From CAUPWF01 sp964369755 (GTDB taxonomy: Bacteria > Bacillota > Clostridia > Lachnospirales > Lachnospiraceae), in the NCBI GenBank assembly GCA_964369755.1, contig CAYJFY010000020.1:1-43858 (forward strand): 43,858 nucleotides of DNA. The letters are read 5' to 3'. Of the stretch, positions 1 to 7,161 are shown one piece after another (positions within the stretch are counted from its first letter, which is position 1; each line of letters starts with the position of its first letter). The notes beneath the pieces are model-generated. The model saw only the letters and a list, made by a program, of their open reading frames with translations. It had not been told where the DNA came from and did not search any database. Position numbers and translations under genes: made by a program.

Positions 1-2
1 AT

Positions 3-452
3 ATAGTTAAGGAATTATCGGTTTATAATGAACAAAGTCATTTTATAGAAACTTCTGAGCAATGTTTAAATGATGCAAAAACCGATGCATATAGTATGAA
101 GTGGAATTTTTATGGCATTTATGTAGCTGATACGCTAATTGGATTTGCTATGCATGGTGAAAATAGGCTCTTATTTTATAAGCAAGTGTGGTTAGATAGA
201 TTTATGATTGATACAAAACACCAAGGTAAAGGATATGGCAAGAAATCTATGAAGCTAATTCTTGAAAAAATGCACGAAGATTATAACTGTAAAAAAATAT
301 ATCTATCTGTTCATGAAAATAATTACAATGCCATTGGGCTCTATGAAAAATTAGGGTTTAAGAAAACTTTATTTAAAGACCCAAAAGGCGAACGAATTAT
401 GACATGGACAAAAATTAATTGCATAAGGAGAAATAGAAAAAAATTTAATTAG
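3..452 (+). CDS. GNAT acetyltransferase, BltD/spermidine-type (5' end outside window)
   Basis: The reading frame is open from base 3, well before the first in-window ATG at 96, and the upstream residues (IVKELSVYNEQSHFIET) fit the family. The gene therefore starts outside the window and the ATG at 96 is internal. The acetyl-CoA-binding motif QGKGYGKK and the C-terminal strand-turn NAIGLYEKLGF are clear, and VWLDRFMID resembles Bacillus BltD. Such enzymes transfer acetyl from acetyl-CoA to an amine, often spermidine or spermine. The substrate is inferred from similarity only. The last residues after MTWTK look unusual and may be a changed C-terminus. Confidence 0.85.
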   Translation: MVKELSVYNEQSHFIETSEQCLNDAKTDAYSMKWNFYGIYVADTLIGFAMHGENRLLFYKQVWLDRFMIDTKHQGKGYGKKSMKLILEKMHEDYNCKKIYLSVHENNYNAIGLYEKLGFKKTLFKDPKGERIMTWTKINCIRRNRKKFN

Positions 453-841
453 CAAAGCAGAAAGTGAAGTTGATGTTAGAGTGCTTTTTGACGGTTTTGG
501 TTGTTTAACTACCTTGCCGTCGGGCGAGTGCTATGGGTCAGAGTATTTTGGGATATCCGAAATACATTTGTGGATTCAAAATATGCTACAGAAACAAAAG
601 GTGCTTGAATGGACAATTAAACGCTTTATACATTCAGATGATGTAACAACAGTTGAATGGTATTTCAAGGAACAACAAGGAGATAATATATATGCCTTTG
701 ATTGTCGTGTCTTTAATTGAATTTAATATTTGTGAACAAATAAGCATTATTAAAGAGTTTGAGTCAAAGGCAGACTATACAGCCCCTTATCATCAAAAGA
801 AGTATAGTGAGTTTGTCATTAAAGGAAAAAATTATTTTTGA
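433..841 (+). pseudogene. Frameshifted NTF2/SnoaL-like protein
   Basis: Two reading frames make one protein. The first (LFDGFGCLTTLPSGE to GDNIYAFD) runs from about 433 to 690 and stops at 718-720. The continuation (VSLIEFN, IKEFESKA, DYTAPY) is in another frame and ends at 841. Around 690-700 the bases contain one extra base or lack two. The pattern FDGxGxL, a turn, then YAFDGVSLIEFN and IKEFESKA is typical of small cone-shaped SnoaL-like proteins. A Shine-Dalgarno-like AAGGAG lies at 425-430, but no good ATG follows it. The gene therefore seems to have lost both its start and its frame. Function of the intact form is unknown. Confidence 0.6.
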
Positions 842-981
842 TATGTATTATCTGTATTCATCTCGATTCTACCTATATGGTCAGAATGTTTCTTTGGATG
901 GGTTACATTACGGTAATAAATATATTTTGAAGTGGAGCAGAAATGGAAGTAATTAAAATATGATGTATAAGGAGATGAATT
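842..981. other. No gene recognised
   Basis: No convincing coding region lies between the broken NTF2-like gene and the hydrolase at 982. A short open stretch (about 845-956) has no recognisable family and no ribosome-binding site. It may be decayed coding sequence. The only clear signal is the ribosome-binding site AAGGAG near 969-974 for the next gene. Confidence 0.5.
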
Positions 982-1953
982 ATGTGTACAACAATTGCTT
1001 GGAATAATGGAGATTTTTACATTGGGAGAAACATGGACATAAGCTTTTATTTTGATAGGAAAATTGTGGTGGTGCCAAGAAACTACCGATTTAAATTCAA
1101 AGAAATGCCTGCATGCGATAACCACTATGCGATAATGGGAGCCGCAATGGTGATGAATGATTATCCTCTTTTTGCCGAGGCAGTGAACGAAAAAGGCTTA
1201 TATGTAGCAGGGCTAAATTTTCCGAACATGGCTCAATATAACAAACCTATGAAAAACAAGAATAATATTTCTGTAGTGGAGGTTATTCCGTATATCCTTT
1301 GTAACTCGTCTAATGTAGTAGAAGCAAGGGAACAGTTAAATCAGATGAATATTACAGATACTCCATTTATGCCTGATTTGCCAATACCAACCTTGCATTT
1401 TATGATCTCTGATAAAAACAGTTCAATTGTGGTAGAGTGTACGAAGACTGGAATGCAAATATATGAAAATAAAACAGGTGTATTAACAAATAACCCGTCG
1501 TTTGACATGCAGGTGCACAATCTAAATAATTATATGCATTTGACAAATAAAAATCCTATCAATACAATGACAGATGAAATTGAATTGAATTATTATTGCA
1601 TGGGGATGGGTGCACTGGGGCTGCCAGGAGATTTTTCATCACAATCTAGATTTGTGAAGGCATATTTCTTGAAGGCGAAAGCAGTTGCTCCCCAAAATGA
1701 AGCAAGTTCCACTGCAGAGATGTTTCATATGCTTGGTGCGGTTTCTATGGTTCGAGGCAGCGTGGTTGATGGAGAGAATTATGACATCACTGTATATTCG
1801 TGTTGTATCAATGCAGATCTAGGAATCTATTACTACAAAACATATGAGAGCAGTGCAATTTCAGCCGTGAACATGTATCATGAAAACTTAGATAGCGATG
1901 AGCTTATTGTATATCCTTATCATACCAATACAGAAATTCATAATGTTAATTGA
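982..1953 (+). CDS. Linear amide C-N hydrolase (choloylglycine hydrolase / penicillin V acylase family)
   Basis: This 323-residue Ntn-hydrolase begins Met-Cys. Removal of Met exposes Cys2 as the N-terminal nucleophile. Residues in typical family positions are Arg16 and Asp19 (IGRNMD), Asn in GLNFPN, the paired Asn in VLTNNPSFDMQ, and Arg in QSRFVKA. The family cleaves bile-salt amides, penicillin V or N-acyl homoserine lactones in the cytoplasm. The sequence alone does not tell which. AAGGAG stands about 7 bases before the ATG. Length is normal for the family, and no signal peptide is seen. It lies alone between degraded genes, consistent with an accessory gene. Confidence 0.88.
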   Translation: MCTTIAWNNGDFYIGRNMDISFYFDRKIVVVPRNYRFKFKEMPACDNHYAIMGAAMVMNDYPLFAEAVNEKGLYVAGLNFPNMAQYNKPMKNKNNISVVEVIPYILCNSSNVVEAREQLNQMNITDTPFMPDLPIPTLHFMISDKNSSIVVECTKTGMQIYENKTGVLTNNPSFDMQVHNLNNYMHLTNKNPINTMTDEIELNYYCMGMGALGLPGDFSSQSRFVKAYFLKAKAVAPQNEASSTAEMFHMLGAVSMVRGSVVDGENYDITVYSCCINADLGIYYYKTYESSAISAVNMYHENLDSDELIVYPYHTNTEIHNVN

Positions 1954-1991
1954 TTATTGGATGCGCTACTAATTTGATGTTAAAATGAGTC

Positions 1992-2020
1992 TTCAAATAG
2001 AATGAATCATAGTGTATAAT
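1992..2020 (+). promoter_or_regulatory. Sigma-A-type promoter before the DUF3791/DUF3990 remnants
   Basis: TTCAAA (1992-1997), a 17-base spacer and TATAAT (2015-2020) form a good promoter. It is followed by AGGAGG at 2031-2036. It once drove the deleted DUF3791/DUF3990 pair and may now drive the response-regulator gene at 2247. Confidence 0.6.
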
Positions 2021-2041
2021 GAAGAAAAGTAGGAGGATATA

Positions 2042-2077
2042 ACAGAGTTTGTTAGAGAAAGAGGAGGCAGCGTATGA
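2042..2077 (+). pseudogene. Remnant of a DUF3791 gene (last codons only)
   Basis: The bases 2042-2077 read T-E-F-V-R-E-R-G-G-S-V-stop, which matches the usual C-terminal end of DUF3791 proteins. The TGA overlaps the ATG at 2074 of the next remnant, the usual coupling for this gene pair. The promoter and AGGAGG are kept upstream, but nearly all the coding region is missing. This points to an internal deletion. The match rests on memory of the family. Confidence 0.45.
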
Positions 2078-2226
2078 TTGTATATCATGGAGGAGTTTAT
2101 ATTATTCAAAATCCAGAAGTAAAGTTTTCGCGTAATTATCTTGATTTTGGAAAGGGATTTTATCTTACTACATAAAACGAAACACTAAAATTTTTAGGTT
2201 CTTATGAGGTGGAATCAAATGGTTAA
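2074..2226 (+). pseudogene. Remnant of a DUF3990 protein
   Basis: From the ATG at 2074 the first 33 codons (MIVYHGG, then DFGKGFYLTT) match the N-terminus of DUF3990 proteins, which have an ADP-ribosyltransferase-like fold. A TAA at 2173-2175 ends the frame. Beyond it, still in frame, LKFLGSYEVESNG and a second TAA at 2224-2226 resemble the family's C-terminal end. Roughly 100 central residues are missing, so the gene is dead. It has a ribosome-binding site (GAGGAGG, 2061-2067). Confidence 0.6.
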
Positions 2227-2246
2227 AATAGATAAAGGAGAATAAA

Positions 2247-2918
2247 ATGCATGAAATTTTAATCATAGACGATGATATACATATCGGAAATCTGATAGAA
2301 GAATTGCTAGTGAAAGAAAATTACAAAGTATTAAGAGCCTATTCAGGAACGGAGGCTCTATTATTATTGTCTACATACACACCAAATCTTGTGTTGTTGG
2401 ACTTGATGTTGCCAGGATTAAGTGGGGAAGAAGTTTTGCCGAAGATAAAAAATATTCCAACGATCATTATGAGTGCGAAGATAGACGTAGACCATAAGGT
2501 GGAATTATTACTTGGTGGAGCAGTTGACTATATTACAAAACCATTTAACACAAAAGAATTACTTGCAAGGATTGCGGTGCAACTTAGAAAAGCCAATCAT
2601 GTTACAGATGAGTTCTTGTATTATGATAATTTGAAATTGGACACGCTACAGCATACAGTTTATGTAGGTGGAAAAGAAATAAAATTAACGAGAACAGAGT
2701 ATGCTATTTTGAAACTATTGATGCAAAACCATTCACAAGTAGTTACGAAATCCCTGATGTTGGATAGAATCAGTGGTGATACGCCAGATTGTACAGAAAA
2801 TTCATTAAAAATCCATATTAGTAATCTGAGGAAGAAATTACGAGAGTTAGATGAAAAAGATTATATTGAAGCTGTTTGGGGAATTGGGTTTAAGTTAAGG
2901 GAGCATAATCTTAACTAA
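2247..2918 (+). CDS. OmpR/PhoB-type response regulator
   Basis: The protein has 223 residues in two domains. The receiver (about 1-115) has the acidic pocket IIDDD, phospho-acceptor Asp52 in VLLDLMLPG and Lys98 in YITKPF. The winged-helix DNA-binding domain (about 125-220) contains LTRTEYAILKLL and VWGIGFKL. It is preceded by AAAGGAG. It heads a module with an ABC exporter and a histidine kinase (4755), the layout of peptide-antibiotic sensing and resistance systems. It probably binds the TTAAC repeats at 2910-2950 that follow it directly. Confidence 0.93.
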   Translation: MHEILIIDDDIHIGNLIEELLVKENYKVLRAYSGTEALLLLSTYTPNLVLLDLMLPGLSGEEVLPKIKNIPTIIMSAKIDVDHKVELLLGGAVDYITKPFNTKELLARIAVQLRKANHVTDEFLYYDNLKLDTLQHTVYVGGKEIKLTRTEYAILKLLMQNHSQVVTKSLMLDRISGDTPDCTENSLKIHISNLRKKLRELDEKDYIEAVWGIGFKLREHNLN

Positions 2919-2950
2919 ATCTTAACTATTTTCTTAACCACTTCCTTAAC
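2910..2950 (+). promoter_or_regulatory. Four CTTAAC direct repeats, likely response-regulator binding site
   Basis: CTTAAC occurs at 2910, 2921, 2933 and 2945, a spacing of 11, 12 and 12 bases, about one helical turn. OmpR/PhoB-family regulators bind such direct repeats (for example PhoP boxes). A -10-like TATTCT lies at 2961-2966 with no consensus -35, because the last repeats occupy that place. This is the layout of an activator-dependent promoter for the ABC genes. The repeats are seen; the regulator's identity is inferred. Confidence 0.6.
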
Positions 2951-2994
2951 TCTTTTGTTTTATTCTGTTTCTATCAAAGAAAAGGAAGGAATTG

Positions 2995-3915
2995 ATGAAT
3001 ATGAATCATGTATTATGTGTCAATGGGGTATCGAAACGATATCGAAAAACAAAGGTGTTAAATAATCTTACTATGCAGATTCCTAGAGGATCTATCTATG
3101 GACTAGTGGGGAAAAACGGAGCGGGAAAGACTACAATTATTCGAATTATTTGTGGTTTACAAAATCCAACGGGCGGAAATTATAGTCTATATGGAGTAGA
3201 TTATACCGATGAACAAATCGTGAAATTTCGAAAAAGAATGGGAGCAATTGTGGAAACACCCTCGATGTATCTGGATATGACTGCAAGTGATAATCTAAAG
3301 CAACAATCCACTATCTTAGGCTTACCATCGTATGATGGAATAGATGAGCTTCTGAAACTTGTTAAGCTAGACCATGTGGGAAAGAAAAAGGCAAAACATT
3401 TTTCTCTGGGCATGAAACAGAGGCTTGCTATTGCAATTTCCCTTGTAGGCAATCCAGATTTTATCGTATTAGATGAACCAATCAATGGTTTGGATCCTCA
3501 GGGAGTAATTGAAATCAGGGAATTGATCTTAAGACTCAACCGCGAACATCAGATTACTGTGCTTATATCTAGCCATATTTTAAGTGAGTTATCAAAACTT
3601 GCGACACATTTTGGTTTTATTGATGATGGTCGTATGGTAAAAGAATTGAGTGCAGAAGAATTGGAACAGGAATGCAGGAAATGTACCCGAATCGAAGTGA
3701 CAAATATAAAAACATTGGTCTATGTATTGGATGAAAAGGGAATTGATTACAAGATTTACTCAGATACAAAAGCAGATATTTATTCCAAGGTTCAGATTAC
3801 AGAACTAGCCAATTTATTGTACAATAAAGGCTGTGAAATACTCTCTATATCAGAAAAAGACGAAGACTTGGAGAGTTACTATATGAATCTAGTGGGAGGT
3901 GGTAAGCATGAATAA
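2995..3915 (+). CDS. ABC transporter ATP-binding protein (BcrA/lantibiotic-export type)
   Basis: The protein has 306 residues from the ATG at 2995, chosen because AAAGGAAGG (2981-2989) is well placed; the in-frame TTG at 2992 is less likely. Walker A is GKNGAGKTT (about 39-47), the signature is FSLGMKQRL, Walker B is FIVLDEP and the H-loop is ISSHIL. About 70 residues after the ATPase core are typical of the BcrA/drug-export subfamily. It pairs with the permease at 3908, whose start overlaps its stop by 8 bases. It probably powers export or expulsion of a membrane-active peptide. Confidence 0.92.
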   Translation: MNMNHVLCVNGVSKRYRKTKVLNNLTMQIPRGSIYGLVGKNGAGKTTIIRIICGLQNPTGGNYSLYGVDYTDEQIVKFRKRMGAIVETPSMYLDMTASDNLKQQSTILGLPSYDGIDELLKLVKLDHVGKKKAKHFSLGMKQRLAIAISLVGNPDFIVLDEPINGLDPQGVIEIRELILRLNREHQITVLISSHILSELSKLATHFGFIDDGRMVKELSAEELEQECRKCTRIEVTNIKTLVYVLDEKGIDYKIYSDTKADIYSKVQITELANLLYNKGCEILSISEKDEDLESYYMNLVGGGKHE

Positions 3916-4744
3916 CTTATTATCTTCTAATGTTATAAGAATCAAACGGGATAAAATATTCTGGAGTGTTGTAATAGCACTGTTTCTCGTGGTATTAGGT
4001 AGTATGATAATCACTTGCGTCAATGTAGAGAAGTTGCCCGAAGATGCTACCTTCGAAGAGTATTACTTTAATTCAGCAACATATGTTGGTATGTTTTTGG
4101 CAGTGTTTTCTAGCATGTTTTTGGGAACGGAATATTCCAACGGTACCATCCGTAATAAAATGATTATCGGGAAGACTAGAACTTCGATTTATCTATCAAA
4201 TTTTATTACAAATGTTGTTGTATCTTTTCTATTAATTGTTGTAATATCTACAACTGCATTAGTTGGAATGCCCACATTGGGATTCTTCGACATTGGGATT
4301 CCAAATGTAATCGGAAATTTGATGGTTCTGCTATTTTCCATGGTTTCGTTGTCGGCAATCTTTACTTTTGTAGGAATGATTTGCTCAAATAGAACTTATA
4401 CATTATTAATTTCACTCCTTGTATTATTAGTTCTTATCATGGCGGCGTCAAAATTAGATAGTATGCTTAAGGAGCCTGAAATGCTTGCTAGCGGTATTAC
4501 ACTGATTACAGAAACGGGAGAATATGCCACAGAAATTAATCCAGAACCTAATCCCAACTATCTTACAGAAGATGCAAGGAATCTAGTTGAGTTAGCTATG
4601 GAGATGGTGCCTACAGGACCAATGATTAAAGTGGCTTATCTAGAGATGGAGAATTCTGTTAGAATGATGCTATTTTCAGTATTGAGTGCTAGTGTTATAA
4701 CCTTCTTAGGGGTTCGGTGTTTTAGTAAAAAGGATTTAAAATAA
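3908..4744 (+). CDS. ABC-2 type permease
   Basis: The protein has 278 residues from the ATG at 3908, chosen for the GGGAGGTGG ribosome-binding site about 5 bases upstream. It has about six hydrophobic segments: one near residues 15-35, one around 65-85, a group from about 100 to 190, and a last one near the C-terminus. An extracytoplasmic stretch lies between the fifth and sixth. The segment FLGTEYSNGTIRNKMIIGKTR is the usual coupling region of ABC-2 permeases. It forms the membrane half of the transporter with the upstream ATPase. Confidence 0.88.
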   Translation: MNNLLSSNVIRIKRDKIFWSVVIALFLVVLGSMIITCVNVEKLPEDATFEEYYFNSATYVGMFLAVFSSMFLGTEYSNGTIRNKMIIGKTRTSIYLSNFITNVVVSFLLIVVISTTALVGMPTLGFFDIGIPNVIGNLMVLLFSMVSLSAIFTFVGMICSNRTYTLLISLLVLLVLIMAASKLDSMLKEPEMLASGITLITETGEYATEINPEPNPNYLTEDARNLVELAMEMVPTGPMIKVAYLEMENSVRMMLFSVLSASVITFLGVRCFSKKDLK

Positions 4745-4754
4745 GGAGAGTACT

Positions 4755-5636
4755 ATGGGTGTATGGATTTTATGTGTGGTTTTGTCTTTGGTAGTTATGA
4801 TATTGATTATCAAGTTACGTCTTATGAAAAAAAGCATGACAGAAATCCATACACAAATAGATACATGTTTGAGCGAAGATACTAATGCTTTGATTACTGT
4901 TACATCAAATGACAAAGATATCAAGTATCTGGCAATGAAACTGAATGAAGAACTAAGGATGCTTAGGTCTCAGAGTTTGAAGTATAAAAATGGTGACAAT
5001 GAGTTAAAAGAAGCGGTTACGAATATTGCACATGACCTTCGAACTCCGCTGACTGCATTATGTGGTTACTTAGAACTGTTAGAAGAGAAAGAAAAAACAG
5101 AGGATGTAGCACGTTATATTGAATTAATTCGCAACCGTGCTGATAATCTAAAGGGACTGACAGAAGAGTTATTTCGATACTCAGTTATTATCTCTACATT
5201 GGATGATATCAATCTAGAGCCACTTTCTGTGAATCGTGTTTTGGAAGAATGTATTGCTAAGTCCTATGATTCGCTTACAGAGAGAGGAATTACACCTAGA
5301 ATTGATATTACTACGAATAAAATCATTCGAACACTAGATAAGGCAGCACTAATACGAGTGATTGAGAATATCATAAGCAATGCAATCAAGTACAGTGATG
5401 GAGATTTGGACATCGAATTGACAGATAGCGGAGAAATGATATTCACCAATACAGCAAGACGATTGGACGATATACAGGTTGGAAAGTTATTCAACCGTTT
5501 TTTTACGGTTGAAACAGCAGGGAAGGGAACTGGATTGGGACTGTCTGTTGCAAAAACATTGGTGGAACAAATGAATGGAAAGATAGCTGCTGAATATGTG
5601 GAGGGTAGGTTGAGTATTTGTATTTCTTATCATTAG
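4755..5636 (+). CDS. Sensor histidine kinase, short membrane-anchored type
   Basis: The protein has 293 residues. One N-terminal membrane helix (about 3-22) has almost no extracellular loop, so the kinase is likely to sense through the ABC transporter or the membrane. The phospho-acceptor is His93 in NIAHDLRTPLTAL. The ATP-binding domain shows the N-box NIISNAIKYSDGD and the G-box GKGTGLGLSVAK. It is 10 bases after the permease, with AAGGAG before the ATG, and is the obvious partner of the response regulator at 2247. Confidence 0.92.
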   Translation: MGVWILCVVLSLVVMILIIKLRLMKKSMTEIHTQIDTCLSEDTNALITVTSNDKDIKYLAMKLNEELRMLRSQSLKYKNGDNELKEAVTNIAHDLRTPLTALCGYLELLEEKEKTEDVARYIELIRNRADNLKGLTEELFRYSVIISTLDDINLEPLSVNRVLEECIAKSYDSLTERGITPRIDITTNKIIRTLDKAALIRVIENIISNAIKYSDGDLDIELTDSGEMIFTNTARRLDDIQVGKLFNRFFTVETAGKGTGLGLSVAKTLVEQMNGKIAAEYVEGRLSICISYH

Positions 5637-5649
5637 TTCATTGTACGAA

Positions 5650-5683
5650 AAATAAAATGCGGTCGTTTGACCGCATTTTATTT
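5650..5683. terminator. Rho-independent terminator
   Basis: A perfect 15-base inverted repeat with core ATGCGGTC / GACCGCAT and a 4-base loop GTTT is flanked by A-tract and T-tract. It ends the two-component/ABC operon and could work in both directions. Confidence 0.85.
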
Positions 5684-5710
5684 GACAATTTTCAAATTTA
5701 TAAGTATAAT
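5682..5710 (+). promoter_or_regulatory. Consensus sigma-A promoter of the toxin-antitoxin operon
   Basis: TTGACA (5682-5687), a 17-base spacer and TATAAT (5705-5710) match the consensus exactly. The -35 box touches the terminator hairpin. The transcript start would fall about 10 bases before the GGAGGTGG ribosome-binding site of the toxin gene. Such a strong promoter usually needs repression, probably by the HTH antitoxin. Confidence 0.85.
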
Positions 5711-5731
5711 GTACGTATAGGAGGTGGGTCG

Positions 5732-6082
5732 TTGGAGAATCAATCAAATAATTCAGACATAATAAGATTTCTTGAAAAAGTTAAAATATTATTATCTTCA
5801 GGGAAATATGATTTTGTTCCAAGAAGAAAAAATCTACAATCCTTAGCACTGCATGGACTTACAATCGCAGATGCTAGAGATGAGATTTTAGGATTAGTTG
5901 TAGATGATTACTATAAAGGTCCTAAGCGAGATTTTGATACAAATAGACCCGGAGAAATATGGGAGTTTAAAAAGAATATTAATGGAATAAATTTCTATGT
6001 AAAAGTAAAAATAGTAAATGAAAATGGTGAAGATATATTGAAATGTCTAGGATTTCATGAAGATGAATTTTATAATAGATAG
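5732..6082 (+). CDS. MqsR-like mRNA interferase toxin
   Basis: The protein has 116 residues from a TTG at 5732, chosen because GGAGGTGG (5720-5727) precedes it; the longer frame runs through the promoter. The arrangement ALHGLTIADARDEILGL, DDYYKGP, IWEFKK, FYVKVKI follows the RelE-fold toxin MqsR, which cuts mRNA mostly at GCU. Basic and aromatic residues expected in the active site are present (Lys in YYKG, Tyr and Lys in YVKVK). It is 12 bases ahead of a gene with an MqsA-like zinc/HTH part, as in mqsRA. Cleavage activity is inferred. Confidence 0.75.
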   Translation: MENQSNNSDIIRFLEKVKILLSSGKYDFVPRRKNLQSLALHGLTIADARDEILGLVVDDYYKGPKRDFDTNRPGEIWEFKKNINGINFYVKVKIVNENGEDILKCLGFHEDEFYNR

Positions 6083-6094
6083 GTGGTGGAGTTG

Positions 6095-7099
6095 ATGAAA
6101 AAATATTGTGAAGAATGTGGTAGAGAAGTAAAAACTACAATAATTGTAAAAAAAGAAGATTATAATGTTTGTGGTGAAACAATAGAAGTAGATGCTCAAA
6201 TATTGACATGTGAAGAATGCGGTGAAGAATTTTATTGTGAAGAACTTGATAGTCAAACATTGATAGAAGCATACAATAAATATCGTAGACGACATAAACT
6301 TTTATTTGCTGAAGATATAAAGAGAATCAGAGTGCAATATGGACTAAGCCAGAGAAGTTTTGCAAAACTTCTTGGTTGGAGCGACAAAACTATTCGTAGA
6401 TATGAAAATGGTTCGATACAAGATAAATCACATAATAGTTTGCTTTTATTTTTGAAAGAACCTGAAAATATGAAAAGCTACATTGAAGAAAATGAAATAA
6501 AATTGGATGATAAGCAAATCAATAAGCTATTACAGACAATTGAACAATTAGAACAAGGTAATGAGGATCAAATGAGGAGACGTCTATTTGAAATATTTTT
6601 TTCAACAACTCCATCAGAAGATAACGGATTTAAAGTTTTTGATTATGATAAAACATGTGCAATGGTACTTTTTTTTGTAAATAAAATGGATGAGTTATTA
6701 AAAACAAAACTGTTGAAGCTCATCAATTATTCTGATATGATTTTTTATAAAGAGAATGGGGTATCTATTTCAGGAAGTCGCTATATTCATATGCCGTTTG
6801 GACCTGTTTTGAAAAATCATGATATTTTATTTGGAAAAATGGAATCTGACAATATTGCTCATATCAATATTGCAACCGAAGGGAAATATGAAAAACATCA
6901 AGTGGTTTCGGAGCATTCGTTTCCGAAGGACATATTATCTAAGAGTGAAATTGAAGTTTTAGAACGTGTATACAAGAAGTTCAAAGATTTTGGCTCTGTA
7001 GAAATATCTGATTATTCTCATAAAGAAAAAGGATATTGCTCAACATCACATGGAGATATAATTTCATATTCGTATGCCAAATATATGTCATTGGATTAG
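6095..7099 (+). CDS. Antitoxin: MqsA-like zinc/HTH domain fused to Panacea (DUF4065/SocA) domain
   Basis: The protein has 334 residues from the ATG at 6095 (AGGTGGTGG 5 bases upstream). The N-terminus has CEEC and CEEC knuckles (Cys5, Cys8, Cys39, Cys42), the YgiT/MqsA zinc site. Residues about 72-125 form an Xre-type helix-turn-helix (YGLSQRSFAKLLGWSDKTIRR). From about 185 to the end is a Panacea domain, with LLKLINYSDMIFYKENG, ISGSRYIHMPFGPV and SHKEKGY. Panacea domains neutralise many unrelated toxins. It probably inhibits the upstream toxin and represses the promoter at 5682. MqsA is only about 130 residues, so this is a composite antitoxin. Confidence 0.82.
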   Translation: MKKYCEECGREVKTTIIVKKEDYNVCGETIEVDAQILTCEECGEEFYCEELDSQTLIEAYNKYRRRHKLLFAEDIKRIRVQYGLSQRSFAKLLGWSDKTIRRYENGSIQDKSHNSLLLFLKEPENMKSYIEENEIKLDDKQINKLLQTIEQLEQGNEDQMRRRLFEIFFSTTPSEDNGFKVFDYDKTCAMVLFFVNKMDELLKTKLLKLINYSDMIFYKENGVSISGSRYIHMPFGPVLKNHDILFGKMESDNIAHINIATEGKYEKHQVVSEHSFPKDILSKSEIEVLERVYKKFKDFGSVEISDYSHKEKGYCSTSHGDIISYSYAKYMSLD

Positions 7100-7161
7100 A
7101 ACAGTAAAATAATCCCTGCAAAAGAGATTTTATAAATGAAGATGCAATTGGAGGAATAAAA

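Noticed and set aside
832..1125. 97-residue open frame on the minus strand
   Set aside because: It is antisense to the hydrolase start, has no ribosome-binding site and no recognisable domain.
5618..5731. Longer N-terminus for the MqsR-like toxin
   Set aside because: It would run through the terminator and promoter; the TTG at 5732 has the only good ribosome-binding site.
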